DNA from: Pontederia crassipes
Taxonomy: Eukaryota > Streptophyta > Magnoliopsida > Commelinales > Pontederiaceae
Assembly: GCA_030549335.1 (NCBI GenBank)
Contig: CM060188.1
Span: forward strand, 18,851,501-18,915,500
Reading direction: 5' to 3'
Length of the DNA stretch: 64,000 bases
Every line of letters begins with the position of its first letter. Positions within the stretch are counted from its first letter, which is position 1. Under the pieces are notes generated by a model that did not search any database, was not told the DNA's origin, and worked only from the letters and a program-made list of their open reading frames with translations. The position numbers were made by a program, and so were the translations under genes. Shown piece by piece: positions 56,760 to 64,000 of this stretch.

Positions 56760-57720
56760 AGACGATAATTACTAATTCATACGTAAATTAAAGTCATTCA
56801 TGTTAATCAAACTGTGTTAATAATTTGATTGTCTTAATTATAATTTAGTTGTAACAAATTTTATTGTTTTTTTTCTTTTACTGGGATCATTGGATGGGAG
56901 AGGTGTGTTCAGAAGTCAGAAAGACGCGAATATTTTTGCAAATATACAAATAGATGTTATTTTTAGATTTGTGAGAATCCCAAATCCAAAACCCGAATGT
57001 GTTGAAAAATCTGTTAGACGGCCTGTTAAGAGTTTGTCGGCCTTCCTTAGCCTTCCTTCATTGCTTCGATGTTCATTTAGCATTTTTAGTGGCCCGTAAC
57101 TATTTCAGCTTAACCTCATAGTCTAATTATTATAGAACTTAATGATAAACCTCTTATCCTCATTTTTATGTAAGAATTTAAAGAAATATTAATAAGATTA
57201 CAAATTTTTAAATAAAAATAGATCACACATCATTTATAAATTTTTAATTTCATGATTAAAAAATAAGAGATAAGGTATTCTTCTTTTAATGGAAGACTAA
57301 CAACTTTGATAAATAATTGATGGAGGGGTGGGGTGAGGTGAGATGACAGAGTGATAGAGTGGCAACGTATGGTGCATGAAAGTGCATATTTGAATAATAA
57401 ATTATAAAAAGATGTGGGATTGAGTAATAATAATTTTATTTGTGTAAGTGCTATTTTTACTTTTTACTATATATGTAAACTATTTATAATAATTAACGAT
57501 GCAAATATTTTTCATATAGTTCTTCATTACTTAATTTATTTTTTCTCTTTTATTTTTTTTGTTTGACCTATTTCCCTATTTTTTAATTATATTATTTATT
57601 TCCTATAAATGTTTCATTCATCTATTTTAAAAGTTAAAAGAGCGATAAATATATATTAAAACTAAATATAGATAAAAAATATTTTATCATAATATTTATT
57701 TACTAGTATGAGAAAGACGA
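56760..57720. other. Unassigned AT-rich sequence
   Basis: This may be upstream DNA of the former MOT1 gene. No gene or repeat end is recognised. Confidence 0.4.
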
Positions 57721-57989
57721 AATGTTGATAAGAGAGAAGAGAAGCCAAAAACGGAGAGAGAAGAGAAGAAAGAGAGAAAAAGGGAGAGTTAGTGGGTAGC
57801 AGGATGCTCCACATCTTCTTTGGCGTCGGATCTAATCTTTACGGCTGTTGATGCACGCACTGTTCAGCCCCTCCCATAGGCCAATTTACGCACGGTTCAA
57901 CACCTCGTATGCACGGTTCAGCACCTCTTACACGCGGTTCACGAGTTAGGGCATTCATTTAATCCATTTTTGTTGCGAGTTAGTTATTT

Positions 57990-60900
57990 GGCAAAAAAAT
58001 CTGCCCTAATCGTGTGATTTCTTGCGGAGTGGCCGAACTTGAACGAGGCGTCCATCGTCGGAGCTGAATGAGGCGTCCCTCACAAGAGCTGTTTAGGCAT
58101 CATCCCCGGAGCTGTGCTGATTTGTAGATCTCCTCCATCATGTAGATCTGCTTGCAGTCGCGCGTTTGAGGCATCCATCACCGGAGTTGAATGAGGCGTC
58201 CGTCGCCAGTTGAACGAGGCGTCTCTCACCAGAGCTGTTTGAGGCGTCCATCACCAGAGCTGTGCCAACTTTAGATCTCCTCCATCATGTAGATATGCTC
58301 GCAGTCGCACGTTTTGTGGTAGATCACCTCTGATTGTTCCCTTTTAGTCTTAATAATGTCCTTTTTTATTGCCAGTTGCCATAGTTGAACATCGCCAGAC
58401 TGAATGGAGGCGTCCATTGTTGGAGCTGAACGACCTGTCGCCGATCGACCTCTCAAGTGGAGATTTTTGATAAATCGATCCTCATCACAACTAAATGAGG
58501 TGTCCATAGCCGGAGCTAAACAACCTCTTGAATGAAGATTTATAGTAAATAGTTTTTGCCCCTAGTATCTGATCGCTCCTTTTAGGGTTATATCATGTTC
58601 GTAATCACCTGTTCGCCCCTTTTATGCTTGAAATGCCGAGACTATTATTTTATAGACATTCATGATGTGTGCCAACACATTCATGATAGTGTTCAGTTTC
58701 TTTTCAAATGATATGGTATTCGGTTTCCGAACCATAATTTACATTACACATGTTAAATAGCAAGTGATAAAATGTTAGTTATTGTCGAATTGTAAAGTTT
58801 ACCTATATTTTTATATAGATCCACAATGAAATTGCCCAAGTGTTACTGTCATCAAGAAGTGGTGATTAAAACATCATGGACTGAGCAAAATCCTGGTTGT
58901 AGGTTTTATGGTTGCCGATTTTATGGAGTAAATTTGCTTTACAATTTGAAAGTTGATTATCATATAATTTACTTTGTCGTAATCCCCTTTTCCTTTGTTT
59001 TGCAGCAGTTAAGAGTGTGCGATTACTATTGATAGGATAAAAGTTAACAATGAAGTTGATGTTGAAGTTAGGATTAAGATTAATAGGAATGGAAAGAAGT
59101 TATGTTGTAAATTTCTTATTGTAGTACTTCTTTTTGTCATGTAAATTTCTTATACGACACGAAACAAAAATATCGTTCTATGAATTGTCATGTATGGATT
59201 ATCGTAAGGAACTTTGTTTATCAATGTTTCTCATTGTAACAGTAACTATCTTAGCATGTGGTCCATGGTGCTCAATTCTGGATTTTTATATTGTTTTGTG
59301 AGTTCTTTTGATATTATGATCGGATAAATGAATCTTTCTACCTGTGCTACTCAAGCTGCCCAACAAGTCGAAATGTGGCTAGTTGCAGCTACCTTAAGGT
59401 TATTTCTGCATAAGATGGCATGACAACAAGAGATAGAATCTTTTATTATTGGTACGTATCGACAAACATCCATTTGGAATAAGAATACATTCCCTTATGT
59501 TTGAGAAGGCTTGGCAAAAAGATATTACTTTCAAACGATATTCCCAGCAGTAGCCTTCAGCTTGTTGATTTACTTTCAAATGATATTCCCTTATCTGCTA
59601 TTGCTTAGCTCGTTGATTTACTGCTAGGAGCAGACACTGGAGCAATAGCAATTGTTTTAGCAGTGCAATTGTAGCCATTATTGCATTTGAATAAACAGTC
59701 CATGCCATAAATAATGATAAGCATGTGGCTTGTCGCCCCCAAGCAAGTGAAAAGGGAAAAAAAAACAAAGAGAAAGCCCAAACAAAGAGCAATTATTTTC
59801 TTATGGAAAAGAATCCAGAGGGAGGAAACATGACAAGACCAATTCGCAGAAGAAGAAAAAAACTAACACAAAAGGTACATTGGATACCTTAGTACATCAT
59901 TCTTAAACGATGTCATTTCAACATCATCCTTCGAGTCCTTATGTTCTTCTTTAGAATAAATAAATGTTCTATTAATAACATTTCTTGTCATTCTTGACTT
60001 ATGTGAAGCATATTTTCTAACAGAAAAGTTCACCAATTTAGCATATATATTATACGTTTCATCATCATTTTCAAATGTCATGCCAATAAATAGCTTTTGT
60101 AACTCAAAAGTTTTCACATAATTTGAATCTTGATTATCGTCAACTTCGATATCATGATTTCCAATAGCTTTTTGGTTTGATTCAACTTCAACGTCTTCCA
60201 TGTCCATGGTACCTATTTCCAAGTTTAATGGTGGACATTTAGAACAAATAAAAATTACTACGCCAAGAAGAGACAATCAAGAGAAGACAATGACAATCAT
60301 TTTGTGTTGGTTTCAAATCTGAGAAATCCTAGGAATCCTATGTTACATTCAGTTGAGTTGGTTAACTTGGCTTCAAAACTTAGAAATCCTAGACAAATCA
60401 TACTCCATACTACACAATTGCTTTGCATGATAATAAATAGCTTTACTGTTATACACAAACATTTGGAAAACATTTATATTGCATAATGAAAAACTTCCAT
60501 TGGGTAACCATTTACAAATTGTAGTCTCCCCCTACCATGCACATCAAATTTGGTAACCACACATGAAACATTAAAATTGCAGAATTCTCTCATTATATTC
60601 ATTAGATCCATTGTATAACCAAATGATTAATTAACTCCAAATGACAAGCTCATCATCTCAATTGACAAAAGATGGCCCATTAAAATCATTCTATCAGTTG
60701 ACAAAAGATTACCAAAAGAGGAGGGTTTGGCCGGTGAAATCACACTCGTGCAGGTGGTTCGGCCAAAAGAGAAGGAGGATCACGATTGGCCGGTGAAATC
60801 ACACTCATGCGCTGGCGAATTCACCCTCATGTTCGGTCCTGCAAGATGAAGTCATTGGGGGCTTCAGCAGCATCGGCGAAAATACATTTGTCCGAAAAAA

Positions 60901-61127
60901 TGGCATAGATGCGAACCATACATGAAACGCCGACGAGGACTGCTGCTAGGCGAGAATTCTTGCTCTGGTGAGGGATGCCTCGTTGTGATGGATGCCTTTG
61001 TTCAGCTCCGATGATAGACGTCTTTGTTCATCTCTGACGATGGACGCCCTGTTCAGCTCCGACGACGGATGTCACTCCGCAAGAAATCACACGACAATCT
61101 ATTCTAGCGCATATTTTTTTTGCCAAA
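57990..61127 (-). mobile_element. MULE (Mutator-like) element with FAR1-like domain, right end outside the window
   Basis: Inverted arms match between about 57,990-58,230 and 61,127-60,960. Both read TTTGGCAAAAAAA, then CGTGTGATTTCTTGCGGAGTG, then repeats of GTCGGAGCTGAA(C/T)GAGGCGTCC. Further diverged units of this repeat fill the left arm to about 58,530. The interior is AT-rich and encodes a FAR1-like N-terminal domain on the minus strand. The Tork copia element interrupts the right arm at 61,127/61,128, so the outer right terminus would lie beyond the window. The exact left terminus is not fixed. Confidence 0.65.
59863..60276 (-). CDS. FAR1-like DNA-binding domain fragment (MULE-derived)
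   Basis: A 137-codon frame. The more natural start is the Met at 60,207, giving an acidic leader (MDMEDVEVES) of the kind seen in FAR1/FHY3-related proteins. Downstream, GMTFENDDETYNIYAKLVNFSVRKYASHKSR and NRTFIYSKEEHKD (partly quoted together as residues about 65-110) match the start of the FAR1 DNA-binding domain (PF03101 type). The second half of the domain, the MULE transposase core and the SWIM zinc finger are not seen, so it is a truncated gene or one exon. It sits inside an inverted-arm element, as expected of a MULE transposase relative. The 23 residues before 60,207 are probably not coding. Confidence 0.6.
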   Translation of the reverse strand: MSLLGVVIFICSKCPPLNLEIGTMDMEDVEVESNQKAIGNHDIEVDDNQDSNYVKTFELQKLFIGMTFENDDETYNIYAKLVNFSVRKYASHKSRMTRNVINRTFIYSKEEHKDSKDDVEMTSFKNDVLRYPMYLLC

Positions 61128-61526
61128 TGCTGAAGGGAAAATTCGAGAACAAGGAGAGAAGATCGCAGAGAGATTGCAGAAAAATAGAGGAGACACACGA
61201 ATTTACCCAGGTTCACCCTTGAGATGAGGACTACGTCCTGCAAAGAGGTTCCACTATATGTTTAGGTTTATAGCCGCCACACCAAATTACATTAGAAATT
61301 AGGCTATTAATAGCCTCTCCAAACCGGGTTTAAAACCCAAACAAACAGAGAAAAAACCTAATCCGAATCACACGGGACCGCCGTCGGGGGGCGGGGCCCC
61401 CCGAACCCCCCTTTCGTTCGTACGCCAGCAATACTGTTAATTGGGTAATACTCAGATTCCCCTAAGCTCACGTGGGTGAATCCGGTGTGAGAAACAAGCG
61501 CCCTGAAGTATTCACCAACTCTAACA
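61128..61526 (-). repeat. 3' LTR of the Tork copia element
   Basis: In element sense it runs from TGTTAGAGTTGG (61,526) to CTTCAGCA (61,128), 399 bp. It includes a GC-rich palindromic GGGGGGCCCCGCCCCCC-like stretch (about 61,385-61,410). The polypurine tract AAGTGGGAGAA lies at 61,537-61,527. The bases beside it at the insertion point are CCAAA. Confidence 0.85.
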
Positions 61527-64000
61527 TTCTCCCACTTGGTGGATACTTCACACCAATGAGAGCCTTGCCAGCAACATTCTTCTTCAATCCGACAGCAGTA
61601 GAGCACCACTCAAACTTTATACCTGTAACTGCTTTAGTCAGAAAATCAGAACTATTCTCTGTTGTATCAACCTTTTTAAGCTGAACCTCTTTCTTTTCCA
61701 CCTTTTCCCGAATAAAGTGGTATTGGATGTCAATATGCTTTGTGCGTGAGTGAAATGCGTGATTCTTAGCTAACTGAATAGCACCTTGCTCAAATCCGAG
61801 CTCCAAGCACAACCGCCGTAGCCATATGGCCTCTTTTGCAGCATGAGTAAGAGCCATATATTCTGCTTCTGTAGAAGAAAGTGCTACCACGCTTTGTCTC
61901 TTGCTCATCCAACTTAGTGCAGCCCCAAATAATGTAAAAACATATCCGCTAGTGGACCGTCTACTATCAATGTCTCCACCTCAATTAGCATCTACATGGC
62001 CCACAATGTCAAGCATCTTTCCTTTCCTTGTACCTTCAAAACACAACGAAAAATTTGAAGTTCCACGAAGGTACCTGAAAACTCTCTTGATAGCATTCCA
62101 ATGTTCCCTGCCTGGGTTAGACATATATCGACTCAAGACTCCCACTGCTTGGGCTATATATGGACGCGTGCACACCACATACATCAAGCTGCCCACTGCA
62201 CTTGCATATGGCACACGATCCATCTCTTCAGCTTCTTCATTCGTCTTCGGGCATTGCTCTGCAGAAAGTTTGGTTCCTAGAGACATAGGAGTACCCACTG
62301 GCTTGCAGTCTGCCATGTTAAATTTTTTCAACACTTCTTTTATGTACTTCTCCTGTCCTAGCCACAACTTTCGCTTCTGACGATCTCTTCTAATCTGCAT
62401 ACCCAAAATAAAATTCGTCGGCCCTAAGTCTTTCATCTCAAACTTCTTGGCCAACAAACCCTTCACTGAATTTACCATCTTCATACTGTTTCCAATTAGT
62501 AACATGTCATCCACATACAGTGTAAGAATGACAAATTGATCGCCAACTCTCTTCACGTAAACACAGTGATTTGAATCTGAACGTACAAACTTGAGTTCGA
62601 GCATGTACGTATCAAACTTCTGGTACCACATCCTTGGCGACTGCTTCAATCCATACAAAGACTTCTTCAATTTGCACACCAACTTCTCTTTACCTTGAAC
62701 TTCAAAGCCTTCTGGTTGCCTCATATATATCTCTTCCTCCAAGTCCCCATGAAGGAATGTCGTCTTCACATCCATCTGCTCTACCTCAAGATTATATGCT
62801 GCTGTCAGAGATAGAACAAATCTGATCGAAGTCATTTTTGCCACGGGAGAGAAAATCTCATCATAGTCGACTCCCTCAACTTGAGAGTACCCTTTAGCTA
62901 CCAGTCTTGCCTTGTACTTCTCCACAGTCCCATTCGGTTTCAGCTTTCGCTTGAATACTCATTTGCAACCAATTGCCTTTCTATCCTTAGGCAATTGACA
63001 CAAGCTCCATGTTTCATTCTTATCCAGTGATTGCATCTCATCTGCCATAGCAAGCTCCCACTGATTTGCATCATCCATAGACCTTGCATCTTTTACAGAA
63101 CTAGGTTCTTCTCCGATGATGCTCAAAGCATGAAACGAACTCAGAGCACTAAGAGAGTATCTCAAAGGTGCTCTTCTTTCTCGTGTCAATCTCCTGAGAA
63201 CTGGTATGATAGTACCAATATCTGGGTCTTCATCTGAATCTGCATCTTCAACTTCATTAACCGAGTTCTCTTGATCCGGTTCTGTAACAGTCTCAACTGA
63301 AGTATCTTGTGCATCCACCTCTGAAGTTTCAGAATCAGAATTTTCTTCAAGTACTACCACTTTCTTAGGTTCATCACCTTTTTGAACTTCAACTTGAGAA
63401 CGTGATTCACGGAAAACAACATCCCTGCTGTAAACAATAGTCCTTGACTTTGGATTCCACAGTTTGTAACCCTTGATCCCTTCCTTGTATCCGACAAATA
63501 TGTTCTTTTCGGATTTACTGTCAAGCTTACCCCGCTTTTCCTTGGGTATATGAACATATGCGTCACATCCGAACACCCGAACATGAGACAAATTTGGCTT
63601 CTTCCCAAACATTGCCTCATAAGGCGTCTGATCCTTCACTGATGAGGTCGATGAGCGGTTCTTCAGGTAGTTTGCTGTGGCTACAGCTTCTGTCCAGAAT
63701 TCTTGCCCCAATTCAGCCCAACTCAGCATACATCTGGCCTTCTCTATGAGTGACCGATTTAACCTTTCAGCTACTCCATTCTGCTTAGGTGTATATGGAG
63801 TTGTCTTCTGCCTTACAATACCATTATCCACGCAGAACTGCTCAAACTTATCTGAACAAAATTCACATCCATTATCTGTACGAAGAACCTTGATCTTGCA
63901 GCTCAATTGATTTTTCACCAAAACTTTAAATTCTCGAAACTTATCGAATACATCTGATTTGTTCTTGATAAAATAAATCCAACTGTATCTCGAAAAATCA
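61128..64000 (-). mobile_element. Ty1/copia element, Tork (Tnt1-like) lineage, partial
   Basis: The sense strand is minus. From the window edge: integrase (63,921-62,959), with TDNGCEFCSDKF, TPYTPKQNGVAERLNR and the GKKPNLSHVRVFGCDAYVHIPKEKR region; reverse transcriptase (62,925-61,981), with VEQMDVKTTFLHGDLEEEIY, the LYVDDMLL catalytic motif and SLYGLKQSPRMWY; RNase H (61,990-61,660), with [18 protein letters not shown]-like sequence; then the 3' LTR. Gag, protease and the 5' LTR lie beyond the window. It is nearly open, with about two or three breaks in the visible part, so it is fairly young. It is inserted in the arm of the MULE. Confidence 0.88.

Overview
This is flowering-plant nuclear DNA, probably from a eudicot. 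It is AT-rich, full of microsatellites and dominated by nested transposable elements: Ty3/gypsy of the Tekay and Athila types, Ty1/copia of the Tork type, MULE-like foldback elements, CACTA ends and hAT-like MITEs. Host coding sequence is almost absent. The only clear piece is the 5' end of a molybdate transporter (MOT1/SULTR5-type) gene at 56.4-56.6 kb, abutted by an LTR. A small candidate ORF lies at 46.7 kb. I saw no tRNA, rRNA or CRISPR.

Layout. 0.3-1.4 kb: a long inverted-repeat (foldback) element. 2.4-6.1 kb: MITE fragments and a duplicated copia-like LTR. 6.1-8.7 kb: left part of a duplicated non-coding block (copy A). 8,671-27,571: an old Tekay element (LTRs at both ends, pol on +) that received a very young Athila-type element at 10,604-21,023. 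27.6-29.5 kb: right part of copy A. 30.4-33.0 kb: 5' part of another LTR element, cut off by a 500-N gap. 36.4-46.4 kb: copy B of the block, carrying its own insertions: a CACTA-like element, a foldback element with a nested MITE, a 3-kb solo LTR, a smaller LTR relic and a MITE. Copies A and B serve as each other's empty sites. 46.4-47.2 kb: candidate gene. 47.7-49.9 kb: foldback element with a nested TIR element. 51-56.4 kb: overlapping LTR and pol relics of Tekay type plus a CACTA end. 56.4-56.6 kb: MOT1 fragment. 57.9-61.1 kb: a MULE carrying a FAR1-like domain. 61.1-64.0 kb: a Tork copia element inserted in the MULE terminus and running out of the window.

The most interesting system is the nested Athila-type element. 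It has 1.7-kb LTRs differing at about five positions, a perfect 5-bp target duplication, a tRNA-Asp-type primer site, an open gag frame and an open ATHILA-ORF1-like frame, but no protease, reverse transcriptase or integrase. Its non-coding parts hold at least 40 exact copies of GGCCGTAA/TTACGGCC in three settings: LTR U3 upstream of a TATA box, the leader before gag, and the spacer before ORF1. A second short motif, the palindrome GATCGGTCGACCGATC and variants, is arrayed at a similar place in the LTRs of several Tekay-type elements here. Both look like recurrent cis-motif amplification in plant LTR elements and are the main points for follow-up.
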